A DNA stretch of 64,000 nucleotides from Grammothele lineata (GCA_002150815.3 NDFF03000017.1:32693-96692), one strand, 5' to 3'. Positions 34,148 through 46,262 are shown, counted from the first letter of the stretch. Translations and numbers: made by a program. The notes: a model not told the origin generated them from the sequence alone.

Positions 34148-35257
34148 GGCGGCGGAGGAGGAGGGAGGGCGGGACTGGCGGGCGGGGACTTGAGAGAAGG
34201 GCGGGGTTATAAGGCGGCTGGGGGAGGAGGAAGCGGACTGAAGGGCGTTTTGACGGGAGCGGCCGAGGGCATCGCGAAGGGTCCAGGAGAAAGAGCGTGC
34301 AGCAAGGGGAGCGTGATCGGAAGGAGGAGGGGCGGCCCAGCGACGAGGACGAGATCCGGGCCCTGTGCGATCTGAGTTGGACGGTGGGATCTGCCTGCGC
34401 GGGTGCATCTCCTCACAGCGAAAGTGCTTCTGCGCGGGTCCATCTCTGCCTGTTCTCGCTCGGACGGCGAATATTACGAGGTTCCCAGCTGCCGGCGCTG
34501 GGCTGCCCCGCCCGCCGCGCGCGTTCGGCGGAACGGGCCCCTCGCGCGCGCCCTCTCCTCCCACGCTCCGTCCCCGTCCAGCCACGACCGACCAGCGGCG
34601 CTCTCCCAACCCGCCCGAGGACCTTTCTTCGATCCGCGGAAGTCCACCCCGTGCCAAACTCTATCCTCCCCTCCTTCCGGCCAGACTCCCCTCTTTTCCC
34701 GCCCGCCCCGCCGCCGCCTCCTGCCTCTTTCGGCCGCTGGGCAGGGCGCGAGTCCCGCGAGACAACGTTCTCCGTCGCTGCGCCTTCGCCGTCGTCCATG
34801 GCAATCCGCGTCGTGGGGCATCCGTGCGCGTATTACAACCTTCGTGAGCAGTTCCTAGCGCAGATCAGCAACCGCAGCCACACTCGGACAGATCGCACCC
34901 ACCTGCATTCGGACGGCCGCGAGGGCGCCTGCGGGGCCTCCGCCGGGAGAGACGTCCGAAAGAACAGGCCAATCTCCCCTCTTCGTCCGGAAGATGAGCG
35001 CGCGGGACGGGCCCGTCAGCGCTGCTCTCGCTTGCAGCTGCGATCCCGCACCCTGCCTGCCACCGCCTGCCACTGCTTGCCCGTGCACGCCGCGGATGCC
35101 GCGCGAACGTGCTCGCCCTCGAATCCCGCGGCCCCCACTCCGCTCACGCGTCCGCCACGCTCTCCCAGCCGCGCCTCCTTCTCCTGCTGTTGCTGCTGCT
35201 GCCGCCACCTGCAGCTTCGACCGTAGCTGATGCGCCAGCGCGAACCCCTCCGGTAGA
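34148..35257. promoter_or_regulatory. Intergenic region upstream of the methyltransferase gene
   Basis: Contains the methyltransferase promoter at its left end (TATA-like at 34204-34212, minus strand) and the 3' flank of the macrodomain gene at its right end. A ctgctgttgctgctgctgcc microsatellite lies near 35183-35205. No gene seen. Confidence 0.4.
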
Positions 35258-36505
35258 TTAGTCTTCCGCACCCGCGCCCTCTGTCTCCGTCACTGTCGCT
35301 TCCACCTCCTCCATCCGCCGCGCGACGGTCTCCCACCGCACCCTCTCCGGCAGGTCCTCCCCAAAGTGCTTCACCGCCAGCACCATCTGCCGCGCGCACC
35401 GCTCCGCGCTCACCCCGCCGGCCCCCGTCCCGAGCCCGGTCATCAGCACCCGCTCGATGCGCTGTTTCCCCACGTTCACTCCTCTCACTGCGCCTTCCCC
35501 TTGCGGGACCGCGCTCGCGTCTGGTGCGTCTGCATCCGCGTCCGCGTTCCACCGCGCGACCTCAGCGAGCAGCGCCCACGTCGCGTTATACGCCAAGTCC
35601 CTATGCCAACGCACGTCCTGCGGGACGCGCATTGTAGGTAAGACCGCGAGCGCATGCGCGCCCCACGGATTTCTTCCTGCGCCCCTGACCGCCTCGGGGA
35701 GCGGGACGAGCGCGCACGCGCCCGGGGGCAGGAACCCCCCGTACGCGCGCGTGCGCAGCGCCGCCTGGACGTGGTCCGTGAGCGCGTAGAGGTCGTCGGA
35801 GGGGCCCTGGAACGCTCGAGAGAGGGCGAGGTCGAACCTGAAGGCGCGTCGTTAGGGACGCGAGGTGCAGAAGGGGCAAGGAAGAGGGGGGCGTGTGAGC
35901 GCAGGGCGCGCGGGGAGATGCACACGGGGAGATGTCGCGCGCCGCGAGCGAACGAACGAGCGAGCCGGCGGCGTGCGTGCGCGCTGTGTGGAGGAGGGGC
36001 GCGCGACGCGAGATGCGAGATGCAGAGATGCGTTTCCCCGAGGAGAGAAAAAGGTCCGGGGGCGGTACGTCAGAACGTACGTGACCGCCGCCCCAAGGAC
36101 AACCGCCATCTGGACAACGCGCATCCGCGCACGGTGCGTCCGTATGTACATACATACGCCGGGCGCGACGCGCAAGCGATGCCATAACATAATAGAACAG
36201 AAGCGAGATGAGGGGGAGGAGGAGGAATAAAGTGCTCACCCGCCGTCCATGATGCCGAACGCGTTCGCCGGGGAGACGACGCAGTCGCACGCGAGCCGCG
36301 CGGGCTCGACCTCGTCTAGGCGGCCCTCGACAACGTCGATGCCCACGGTGCGGCGGGCCTCCTGGGGGCCCCAGTACCGCGTGATCGCCCGCCGCCAGGC
36401 GTCGCAGAGCGAGGGGCGCGGCGGCCGCGGAGCCGGCGCGAGGAAGATGAGGTGCGGGACGCGCGACGCTGCTGAGCTCGCGGTGGAGGAAATGCTGGCG
36501 GACAT
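35258..36505 (-). CDS. Macrodomain-like protein
   Basis: Two exons, 36505-36240 and 35837-35258, with a junction inside the glycine motif (GIMDGG / FDLALSRAF); 281 residues. The motif CVVSPANAFGIMDGGFD is the ADP-ribose-binding loop of macrodomains, equivalent to the usual asparagine-containing VVSPAN..G.MDGG segment. Other parts are HLIFLAPAPRP at the start, TDHVQAALRTRAYGGFLPPG and RVLMTGLGTGAGGVS (second loop). Such proteins bind or hydrolyse ADP-ribose derivatives or ADP-ribosylated proteins; which one applies here is not known. The 402-nt intron (35838-36239) is several times the local norm. C-terminal residues after the fold are acidic. Confidence 0.72.
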
Positions 36506-39223
36506 ATGTGTTCTGCGGGCGAAGTGGTGGTGGTGGTGGTCTTCGGAAGAGGATGGACGGCCGGACAGCCGCCAGAGCGCCGCTGGACCAGCCGCGGCGG
36601 CGATCGGGACGGGGAGATCTCACGATGGTGATCGCGATCGCGCGACGTCACTGCTGCACGCAGGCGGAGGACGGAGCCGACGCGCCTCCTTCCAGCCACT
36701 GCTGCCAGCCATCGCCAGCCGCCGCCAGCCTCGCCCAGCAAGGCAGCCGCATGCGCGGATGCGGCTGGCGGGGGCGGGCTGTTCGCCTCTTGCCTTTTTC
36801 TTTTCTCCTCCTTCGACGCAGACGCACGCGGACGGGCCCCGCGGACGCACTTCTATCTCCGTCTCCCCGCGAGAACGCCGGGCTGGGGAGACTCTTCGCT
36901 GGTGCTCCCAGTTCCTCCGCCGCCTTCGCCTCCCATCTCGCATCACATTCGCCCCATCCAGCCTTCGTGTCGCTTCCAGGCCCCATTAATCTTCCAAGAC
37001 CTCTAAATGTCTACAAGCGCGACAGCCTTCTGCCACCGGGCGCCCCCGCTCGGTCCGCGGGGATGACAAGGTTCAATGCATGTGCGATCTCGTCGACGCC
37101 CGTTCATGCTAAGCCCAACAGTCCACATATGCATCACCATCTGCAGTAGTCGTCACCACCGCCTTGCGAGCAGCGCACCCAACGTCCGCCAATGTCCGAC
37201 ATTCTCGCGACACAGCATCCGGCCGGACAACCCCCTCGAGAGGCAAACAAACGTTCATCTCGGCCTCCGAGAGAGCCTATAACGCCGCCGCGCGCCCTTC
37301 TGCACTCGCTGCGGCTGCCTGTTGCGTTCATAAGTGAGTTCGCAAAGCGGCCTCGGGAATGGACTACTGCCATGTACGTCCACCTTTCCATCCATCCCTT
37401 GCAACTGCTCATCAACGTGTACTCGTCCAGCCGAACACGAGCCTCGTCCTTCCTCCCCAGCGCCAACGTGCGGTCTCGGTCGTAGCCTCAGGGGCACACC
37501 TCGCTCAATCCCACCAAACCCCCCTCGCATCGCGCTCCCACTCCCACACGCACGCGCGCGCGCGCGCTCGGGGAGCCCCCGTCGGCGCAGATAGGCTCGC
37601 ACCCCGTTCGAAGGCGGAAGAGCTAATCGCAGAGCCTGCGTCAGACTAGAACACCCGCCGAGAGTTTCCGCCACGACGGTGCGCGCCTTGCGAGCTGGAC
37701 CGTACGCGCCCGGCGTTCCCTCGTGCTCAGCTGCCAGTGGGTTCTGCGGAGCGCACCCGTGCGTGTTTCTTTTCTCTTCTTTTTTCGTTATTCAGCGGCC
37801 CGGGACGTTCAGCGGGTGCGATGGGATAGGAAGGTCGATGGGATGTGACGGGGTGGAGTGGATACCGTGCCATCTCAGGCTTAGGCGCATCGTCGGTCTG
37901 GCCAGGACGCAGATCGCACCGTGCCCTTTCGCCGGATGCTTATCTCGCGCGGCCGGCTCCTCCCCACGCCCCGTCGCCCTGGCTCACGTCCATATGCCTC
38001 CGTATGCCCGCGCGCGCGCGGCGCGTGCAGAAGGGTGCGGGGCCCGCATGCGGCAGCTCCCGCATTCCAGGCGCGAAGCCCACGCCTGTCACGAGGCGGC
38101 GGGCGCGCTGAGCGACGTCGATGGGCTCCCGTCTGGGCGAATGGCCGCGGCGCGCGAGCGGGACTGCGCACGCGCGGGAGGCTTACCGCTCCCGGGGATC
38201 TCGAAGCTTTCTCTTTTCTCTTCGGTGGCGTCAACGGACGACGGTCGACCGTCAACCGGTCACACTACGTCGGCGGTCGGAGACGACCCGCCACGGGAGC
38301 GCCGGGGTGGCCGAGGAAGCGACGTGCGGGTGCGCGGGCCGTACGTGTGGGTGTTCTGCGGGTGAGGGGGACGTTGATGAGTTGCACGAGGAGGAAGTCG
38401 ATCATCATCTGGCGGGATGGCGGGCGGAGAGAGGTGTGGCCGAGTGCTGAATCGGTTCCATTCCTTGCTTGCGTCCCTGTCGGGAAGTGGGCGCCTCCTT
38501 CCTGCTGTTTTCACTCTATGATCATGAAGAACCCATGACTGCCCGCCGCGGTACGTCCGCGGAACGCGTCTCGTTCGGAATCCTCTCCGCGCTGCGCTGC
38601 AGCGGCCATTGGACGCGCCCCAGGTCAGACGGGTGCGTGCGCTCGGCCCGTGGGCTCATATTCCGAAACCGCTGACTCGTAGGTTTGCCCCCTCCCAGAG
38701 CTCTCTGCGCGGAGACAGAGCGCGGACGAGGTCGGAGGCGGACCGCGCGATAAGGAGGCTCCGTTTCCAGAAGGAGACCCTGAGCGACGGAGGGGGCGCG
38801 CGGGCGCGCGGCGGAGGGTCGTGATGAACGCGAGATGAACTGCTAGTCCTGTACTGGTGGTTTCTGCAACGCTATGGGCGCTCTATCTCAGCGGATGGGC
38901 GAGATCTAGGCCGCGTTTATAGTCAATACTTGACGGCATGGCCGCGGCGGATATTAGGTGCGTCCTGTGGCTCTGCCGGAACCTTGATCGCAAAGTGCTC
39001 ACGAGAGCCACTTTCAACTCATCCCGCGCCGGCGTGTGCTCTGGGGAATTTTCCTCCGATTCGTCTACGCGTCCGTGCGCATATACTCATCGCCAACCAG
39101 TCCTTCTCACTGCTCTCAGCCAACCCTCCACACGCCGCGCAGTACCCTCAATCCAAACCCGTACCAAACGCCATCCCGACCTTCCCACACCCGCCGCCTC
39201 CGCCTCGTACCACCCTTGCGCTC
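36506..39223. other. Gene-poor region (2.7 kb)
   Basis: No supportable gene. It holds the upstream region of the macrodomain gene with a (gtg)n run at about 36523-36540, and a (cg)n run at about 37552-37568. The minus-strand 3' flank of the small membrane protein gene is at the right end. Long open frames here follow the high GC content and show no motif. Confidence 0.4.
37552..37568. repeat. (CG)n microsatellite
   Basis: Alternating C and G for about 17 bases within non-coding DNA, preceded by cacacgca. Possible Z-DNA-forming tract. Confidence 0.6.
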
Positions 39224-39706
39224 TCAAAGCGCGATCGGCCCCGCCTCCACGTCCCCCGCGTTCGCGCCCGCGCCCGCGCCCATCGCCCTCTGTACCCTTC
39301 CGCGCACCCGCCCCGCGACCCTCTTCGCGTACACCACCACGACCTTCCGATGGAGCCACTCCGGCCCGAGCGCGAGCGCGCGCCCGACGCCCTCGAGCAC
39401 CTTGCCCGTCCCGTACAGCATCGCGCCTGCCCCCGCTAGGGCGGCGGCGGCGGCGATCGCCGGGGGGATGACGAGCGCGAGGAGGCCCGTCCAGAGCAGC
39501 TTCACGATCGTCAGCCCTTCGCCGCCGCAGGTCGGTTCCTCGCCGGCGTTGTCTGCCGCCGGGTGCTCGTGGGTGTAGGTGAGGACCGAGGCGGCGGGAG
39601 AGGCGGCGCGGGTGTGCGCGGGGCTGGTGGGGAGGGGGGTGTATTCGGGCGCGGAGGGCGGGAGGGGGAGCTTGATGTCCTCGGGGAAGTTGTTCTGGCT
39701 GGCCAT
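39224..39706 (-). CDS. Small membrane protein, unknown function
   Basis: Single-exon frame of 160 residues from ATG 39706-39704 (MASQNNFPEDIKLPLPP) to a stop at 39224. The N-terminal half is polar and Pro/Thr/Ser-rich. One long hydrophobic helix or hairpin lies at LLWTGLLALVIPPAIAAAAALAGAGAMLYG, then a basic amphipathic segment (LHRKVVVVYAKRVAGRVRGRV) and an Ala/Gly-rich end. There is no known motif, so I offer no function. A longer in-frame start at 39781 exists, but the extra residues look like a 5' leader. Confidence 0.55.
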   Translation of the reverse strand: MASQNNFPEDIKLPLPPSAPEYTPLPTSPAHTRAASPAASVLTYTHEHPAADNAGEEPTCGGEGLTIVKLLWTGLLALVIPPAIAAAAALAGAGAMLYGTGKVLEGVGRALALGPEWLHRKVVVVYAKRVAGRVRGRVQRAMGAGAGANAGDVEAGPIAL

Positions 39707-40824
39707 GGTCGAGGTGAGGCTGCTGAACGTGAACCTTGCAGGAATGTTAGCGCGCGAATGGCCTGCGGAGGGCGCATACACTCACTGCGGAAAGCGCTTG
39801 GTAAGATTCAAACGCGAGGGCGAAGACTGCAGCTTCGGTCAGGGATTATTCGGTGGTGAGGGTCCTCGCTCAGAGTCATTTCACGCTATATACCCTGCGC
39901 GTCGCTGCGGTGTATGTCGTGGCGAGCTGAACGTCCGCACATAGGTAGCATATGTGGCTCGAGTTGACGTGCATGATGATCCCGCGGTTCGTGATGCCGT
40001 CACGAGAGCTCGAGCTTGCTTTGCATATGTCAAGACTCTGCTGCGCGCGAACATGTCAATGCGCGCAGTCTCCTAAAGTGACCGTGCGCATCGATGTACT
40101 ATCTCCTTCTAGTTATGTACACACTCGAAGTCCGAGTATGTATGTTTCTGGCTGCGCCACAGGCAACGTATAGCACCGAGTCGAATAGAATGCGCCTCTG
40201 CTTTTCCGCCGGAATGACCTTACTTGCTTTCTCGCCCTTCGATGCTCCCCGCGCTCATCCACCTGCGTCGCTTCAAAGACATTATTTAGTAGCACAGCAA
40301 CATATGTTTTGATACTGTACGCAGCATGACGCTCGACCTCGACGTCTGCGCAGCGTCCGGCATGTGCCCGGCTTGACCCACTATCAGCAGTCTCGGTGGC
40401 TGCGCCGAAGACGCAAGGCTGCGCTACCCCCCCACGCGCGCGCGGCGCAGTACTTTGGTGGATGTGTTCGACGTTGGTTTGTTCTCATTATATAATGGGC
40501 TATTTGACGGCTACAGAGCATATTCAATTGAATGAGCAGGACCAAAGTGCTCGGATGACATGCCCGAAGGCGGAATTTGCCTCGACACGTGCACCGTCGA
40601 CGGTTCACTTTCGGCTCAGAATCTGTTCATCTAGCGATACCAAGCGTCGCGGTGGATTGAAGAGACCAACTTGATTCTGACAATTCAACATGGAGACAAA
40701 GCCTACAACTATTCCACTATCGCACCTGACACTGTTCGTTCACAAACGCCTCTGCAGCCCCCGACGCCGGACTTATACGGCTCCAATCCAACTCCTGACC
40801 TTCGCGTATCTCCATCCGTAGCTA
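39707..40824. other. Intergenic region
   Basis: Promoter side of the small membrane protein gene and 3' flank of PhyH copy 2. AT content rises around 40100-40350 and 40480-40530. No gene supported. Confidence 0.4.
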
Positions 40825-42093
40825 TCAAGCCACTGCGATCTGCTGCACCGGGACAGCACCAGCGTCGACCCCCTCCCCACGCCTCTCGCGCGCCGCCGCG
40901 AGCCGCGCCTTCTCCTCCTCCACCATCCTCGCATAGATCCCAATCCGCGCGGGCACAAGCCCCCTTCTCTCCGTCGTCGGCGCGAACTCGAGCGAGTCCA
41001 CGCCCAGCGCGCGGAGCGTCGCGCGCTCGACGAGGCTGTACGCGCGCGGGTCCGCGCGCGCGAAGCGGAAGGGCGCGCGCAGCTCGACGCGCGGGTTCGT
41101 GATCACGCGCGGGGCGCGGAGGAGGTTCGGGGAGGCGGAGTGCGGCATGAGCGGGTGGAGGAGGACGACGTCCCCGACGGAGCCGGTGAGCTCGATGAAG
41201 GTGGAGCATTTGGCGACTTCGGCGGGTTGGGAGCGGTAGGCTGGGTCTGCGCTGGGCGGGAAGGGTGGGGAGGGGAGGAGGGAGGGGGAGGTGGAGGGTA
41301 CGAGGGCGTATTGGACGGGGACGACGCCTTCGGGGTGTGCGGCGAGGTAACGCGCGACTGGGGCGATGCCGTCTGGGGTGATGTACGTAGCCCCGCCGCC
41401 GGGGGCGATATCGGAGAAGAGGGGGATGACGAGCAAGGCCTGCTCGGGCGAGTCGAGGAAGTGCACGAAGAAGTCACCGTCAACGTGCCAGTTGGTGAGC
41501 GCCGCGGGCGTGGGCGACGCGGACCCGAACGAGGACGGCTCGGACGAGGAGGGCGGGAGGCCGAGGTTCACGATGAACGAGTCGCCCCACGCGGACGCGT
41601 CGGCATCGATGCGGTCCGTTCCGCCGAGGAGGTCGCCCATGACCTCCCAGACCTAGGAACGGACGGAGCGTCAGTGCATGCCGGCGTACGTACGAGAGCC
41701 CCCGTGAGCAGAATAGCGGACGGAGACGGCAGCGCGAACGGCCGGGCACGGGACTCACCCGCGGGGCGAAGTTCGCGACGGGTTCCAGCCGGTGGTGTGG
41801 CATATGGACCTTCTCGCGGTCCCACGTCGACTCGTCCTGCGGATCAAGTCCAAGCCGGACCCAGAGGTCCTTGGTGAACTCCGCGGCCTGCTCACGCGAG
41901 AAGGCGTTCTTGACGATCAGGTAGCCGTTTTCCAAGAAGAAATCAGCTTCTTCCTCTACGAAGAGTGTTTGCATGTGCAGCCGCCGTCGTACGGACCGGC
42001 GAAATTTGAGCGACGCGAGGTATGACATCGTCAGTATGGACCGAGCCACGGTCTGTCGAACATACTCGTGATGTGCTTGTATTCTGTCGTCAT
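40825..42093 (-). CDS. PhyH-family Fe(II)/2-oxoglutarate dioxygenase, copy 2
   Basis: Three exons, 42093-42066, 41955-41759 and 41652-40825, exactly the same exon lengths (28, 197, 828 nt) as copy 1 at 29462-30755; 350 residues. The N-terminus is MTTEYKHITKEEADFFLENG. Iron ligands are in TNWHVDGDFFVHF and LLHPLMPHSASPN, with PRVITN for the co-substrate; all are conserved. Differences from copy 1 concentrate in the segment around residues 170-225 (for example VQYALVPSTSPSLLPSPP) and the C-terminal 20 residues, so substrate preference may differ. Substrate unknown; a lipid-type hydroxylation is a family-level guess. Confidence 0.85.
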
Positions 42094-42196
42094 GTTGTGT
42101 CGCTAGCCTGGTACTAGTTGGACGAGCCTGCTGAGTGGAGGAGTAGAGCGACGTTGTGGAACGGACGCAACTGAGCTTGCGACCCTGAGGACCGTT

Positions 42197-42206
42197 CGGC
42201 TTTTAT
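42197..42206 (-). promoter_or_regulatory. TATA box of PhyH copy 2
   Basis: ACGTATAAAAG on the minus strand, about 105 bp upstream of the start codon at 42093. A close match to a eukaryotic TATA element at a reasonable distance. Confidence 0.5.
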
Positions 42207-43413
42207 ACGTCGAGCAACACCCCCTCGGAGTGCCGGTGGCTCGCATACGTACCCCTTCGGTGATTCAGTGGGCTCGTCTACGTACGATGAAATGCCCGTA
42301 CTCACAGGTACTCACAGTGCCAAGAGGGAAGTACTTGAACGGTGGTTTTAGAGTACACGAGGTCGCGATAAAGCCGCAGTGCGAATGCTGCGCCGCTGCC
42401 GCTGTATAGTATTCTTTGGGTGCGGAGCGCGGAGCTCGACCGCGGTGGTAGCGGATGAGGGACTTGCTCGAACTTGAATGGAGGGCTGGAGTGATCATTT
42501 CTGAGCACTGCGTGCAAGCGAAGTATTCAGCGGGGTGTGACGCGCTCCTCATCTCCGAGACAGACTTACACTCAAAGTACCCTTCTCGCCATCGAGCGAA
42601 GTCCCAGTCAAGATTTCAAACGTCTGATCGCCATACTTGCCAGCTCCATAACGTTCACGGACTACCGTAGATCACTGCGCCGTAGTGCTGGAACTCTCAT
42701 GACATTGATCCTGTGACCGAAGCAGTCAACACCGTAAATCCTATCGCTCATGTCGATGTGGCCGTTGGGGCGTTAGGCCTTTCAGCAAGTCGTGATCGTC
42801 GCCGCACAAATATCGTCGAAGTGAGGAAGCTGAGATTTTTGTGACGTTAGCAGCGAGCCAAATCCCTATCAGCCCAGAGGGTGCCGCAGTGAAGTGGTCA
42901 GCATGATTGCAGAGACGATTGAGCGAAGCGGTCTGTGCCCACATGAACCAGGCTTGCGTGCCGAAGGAAACGGATTCTATTCTCGCTGACACGTTCTCCG
43001 CAGCGTGAAGGCGAGTCATGTCGGTGTCAGCTGGTTAAGCTCAACATTCAAACCAGATTCGCACATGCCCACCTGCTGGCTTCTCGTCCGTCGGAGCACT
43101 TGACTCCGCTATCAGTTCGACAGGATCCGGAACCTGACCGGCGTTAGACGTGGTCGTCTGAACTGTGCAGTCTTCGAATACTTTGAGAGTATCACTCTTT
43201 CTTCGCCAGTGTTGCACGTCTAACGACACAACATTGAAGTTTTACATCACCAGGATTACGCCCAAGCGAGAATGTAGGAAATTAGCAGCTGTTTCTTCGC
43301 GTTGATGAGACCGACACCGCTATCAGTAGAATAGCAATGATCATAGGGCGCACTAGCAGAGGAGAATAAAGTAGTTAAATACAGGGAGCGAATGCAACTG
43401 TAACAGGGCGATC
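42207..43413. other. Intergenic region
   Basis: Between PhyH copy 2 and MPDU1, more AT-rich than the surroundings. Frames at 42265-42552 and 42741-43019 (minus) have no motif and no splice partners. Nothing identified. Confidence 0.4.
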
Positions 43414-44420
43414 TCAGTCCACCTTCCTGGACCACCTCCTGTTGCTCGGACGGGGACTTGCCCGCCCGCCGGGAGAGGCAGGAGGAACGATAACCTCGAC
43501 CTTGTGGGTGGGAGGTTGCCAGTGCACCTGGGACTTCTCCTCGCGGGTGCCGATGGGACCCATCTCGAGCTCGTCCTTCTCCACCTTGCCCCAGTAGAGC
43601 CACATTTGGGCGCCGAGTACAACGTTCAGGGCGAGAGCGAGGGCGAAGCCAGCGGTGATGATGGGGTCGCCCACTTCGGCGGCGGTAGTGAAGAGGCGGG
43701 CGAGGCAGCCGCCGACCTGGGAGATGACGGCAAAAGCGGAGAGCTGGCCGGTGCTCTGGGCGCGGTGGTTCTGCCGTATTTGAGGCAACTTGGAGAAAAG
43801 GGAGAGTGGGAGCGTCGCGAGCTGGAGGAGCGCAAGCGCGGAAGGTGGCGCGACGACGAGGGCAAGAACGCATGCAAGCGTGGCTTGAACAGAGAGGACT
43901 GCGCGCTGGATCGCACTTCGAGCCTTGAGAGCGGACGGAGGGTTGTAGTGAACGATGAGGATGGTGATGACGATGTTTTGGATGGTAAGGAAGAAGTTCT
44001 CGCCATAGGTGGAAAAGGGGAACTCGTTGCGGTAAGAGTAGGCGAGGGTGATGGCGTATGCGAACGTTTCAAGAACGTAGGCAGTGAGGGAGAGGCCGCG
44101 CGCGGACCGCGCGGAAACGACTGCGGGCGGCGACGGTGAGGGGCTTGGTCAGGAGGCGAAGGAAGATACGTACTGAGCAGCAGCTGAGGAACCTTCATGA
44201 TGGAACCTCCAACCACAATGCCAAGTCCAAGCCCCTTCGATAGACAATATTTGAGACATTCGATGTCGCTGAAGTCCAGGTTCTCAACGATAGACGAATA
44301 GCATTTCTAACAACGGGTTTAGCGGACGCGACAGAGAAAGACTGCAGCACGCACCTGGCCAACGATAGCCACGCCCAAATCCTTTACGAACCAAGGCAAA
44401 TTCTGTGTGATGGCGGTCAT
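43414..44420 (-). CDS. MPDU1: Mannose-P-dolichol utilization defect 1 protein (MPDU1)
   Basis: Four or so exons from ATG 44420 (MTAITQNLPWFVKDLGVAIVG) to a stop at 43414. It is a multi-span ER membrane protein of the PQ-loop family needed for use of dolichol-phosphate mannose and glucose in N-glycan, GPI and O-mannose assembly. Two PQ-loop repeats are seen: LGLGIVVGGSIMKVPQLLL and LFSKLPQIRQNHRAQSTGQLS. Between them are spans such as FFLTIQNIVITILIVHY and LACVLALVVAPPSALALLQL. The conserved cysteine-containing ENLDFSDIECLKYCLSKGLG before the first PQ loop is also typical. The C-terminal tail is basic and Pro/Ser-rich (GGRASPRPSNRRWSRK). It diverges from eIF3e over 247 bp. Confidence 0.88.
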
Positions 44421-44667
44421 CGCGACAGGGGCGGAGGAGGAAAAAAGACAAGCGAGGCGAGAGGAGACAGCGGAGGCGAGGCGAGGAGTCGTCGAGGACG
44501 TGTCGCGGTAAGCGCACGTGTCGAGCGCGTCGCCAGTCCACGTGCGCAGTGCCCGATATGGCAACCGATTTTTTGGCCGCGGAGGGCGGCGAGCGGGACG
44601 GCTTGCACGACGTGCTGCACAACGAGCAAGTGCTCCTCCTCGATCCATCCACCACCTCCTGCCCATC
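44421..44667. promoter_or_regulatory. Compact bidirectional promoter region, MPDU1 / eIF3e
   Basis: Only 247 bp separate the two start codons, and they must include both 5' UTRs. A cacgtg E-box lies near 44514-44519 and the ggtcgcgtc/cgtggactg sequence around it is GC-rich. No TATA box is obvious, as expected for steadily expressed genes. Confidence 0.5.
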
Positions 44668-46262
44668 ATGGCCGAGTACGACCTCACAAAAACGATTATC
44701 CCCTACTGCGATCGCCATCTCGTCTTTCCTCTCCTCGCCCACCTCGAGCAGAACGAGCTCTTTCCCGTCGAGCAAGTACAAGCGGCCCAGTATGAGCTAG
44801 CCAAGGAGACGAACATGGTAGACTATGCCATGAACCTCTTCACGCAGGTCCATGCGGATGAAGAGGTCCCCCCAGGTATGAACCATCCTGTACTCTGCTC
44901 GCATGTACCTGATCCCCACCAGAATTTGCCGAGAAGCGTGAAAAGGCCGTCTCGACCAACGAGCAGCTCCAGCAGGAGGCTCAGTTCGTGCTCGACGTTA
45001 TTGAGAAGCCGGAGGTCGCACAATCCCTCCGTCAGGATAAGAACCAAAACTTGCAGTACCTGCGAGACCATCACAATGTGCGTTATTTGGTCTTTAACCC
45101 TCCAACCCCTTTCCCGACCTCGCACAGGTCACGCTCGAACAAATCACCGCACTCTACAACTTCGGCAAGTTCCAATACTCTTACGGAAACTACTCGGGCG
45201 CTGCAGATTACCTCTACCACTTCCGCATCCTCTCTACCGACCCCGATCTCACCATCTCCGCCCACTGGGGTAAACTCGCGTGCGACATCCTCACTGGCAA
45301 GTGGGATGTCGCCCTCGAGGAGCTCAACTCTCTCCGGGAGGCCATCGATGCACGCGCACCGTCCATGCCCCAGTTCGCTGCACCCTCCTCCAACGCTGAT
45401 CCCGCCCTCGGCCAGCTTCACTCCCGCACATGGCTCCTCCACTGGTCCCTCTTCGTCTACTTCAACCACCCACAGGGCCGCACTCTCCTCCTCGAAACCT
45501 TCCTCTCCCCTACCTACCTCAACACCATCCAGACCTCGTGTCCGTGGGTACTCCGCTACCTCGCCACCGCTGCCGTGCTCTCTCGCAAGTCTTCATCGGG
45601 TGCGCTCTCGTCGCGCGTCCGGCACTCCATCCGGGAAATCGTCAAAGTTATACAGATGGAGGAGTACCAGTACCAGGACCCTGTCACGCAATTCCTCAAG
45701 GAGTTGTACGTCGAGTTCGACTTCGAGGCCGCCCAGAAGGAGCTCAGCAAGGCTGAGACCGTCGTTGCGAACGACTTCTTCCTCGGCGAATTCCGCGACG
45801 ACTTCATGGACAATGCACGCTATCTGATCACGGAGGCGTATTGCAGGATACACCAACGGATCGATATCGCGTACGTGCTCGCTTGTGGCTATAGGAATCA
45901 CGCTGCTCACGTCAGGATATAGAGACTTGTCCGAGAGGTTGAACTTGTCGCGCGACGAGGGTGAGAAGTGGATTGTTAACCTGATCCGCGAGACGCGCAT
46001 GGGTGCGGACGCTAAGATCGATCTCGAGAAGGTATGTCGCTCAGCGTTATGTACCTGCGATGCGCGCGTTGCTAATCTGAACCCGCCCTTTTAGAACGTC
46101 ATCGAGATTCACAGGCCACCGCTGCCGATGTACCAGACGGTGATTGAGAAGACACGGGGACTCGCGTTCCGCACCCAAGCCCTCGGTGCGGCCATGTCGC
46201 GTACGCAGCAACCGCTCGGCGCTCCCGACGCCGCCCAACCCGCTGTCGTCGAGGCTCAGTGA
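44668..46262 (+). CDS. INT6: Translation initiation factor eIF3 subunit e (INT6)
   Basis: Five exons; exon 1 is 44668-44875, and the last exon ends with TGA at 46260-46262. The N-terminus [27 protein letters not shown] is the classical eIF3e start. Further motifs are [56 protein letters not shown] and [19 protein letters not shown]. The PCI domain in the C-terminal half runs through [45 protein letters not shown] and [28 protein letters not shown], ending near [18 protein letters not shown]. The subunit joins the octameric core of eIF3 on the 40S ribosome. The protein looks complete and well conserved. Confidence 0.93.

Noticed and set aside
29462..42093. Secondary metabolite gene cluster (dioxygenases, methyltransferase, nearby P450)
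   Set aside because: No core synthase (PKS, NRPS, terpene cyclase, DMATS) is present, genes are spaced by kilobases, and housekeeping genes lie between the dioxygenases and the P450.
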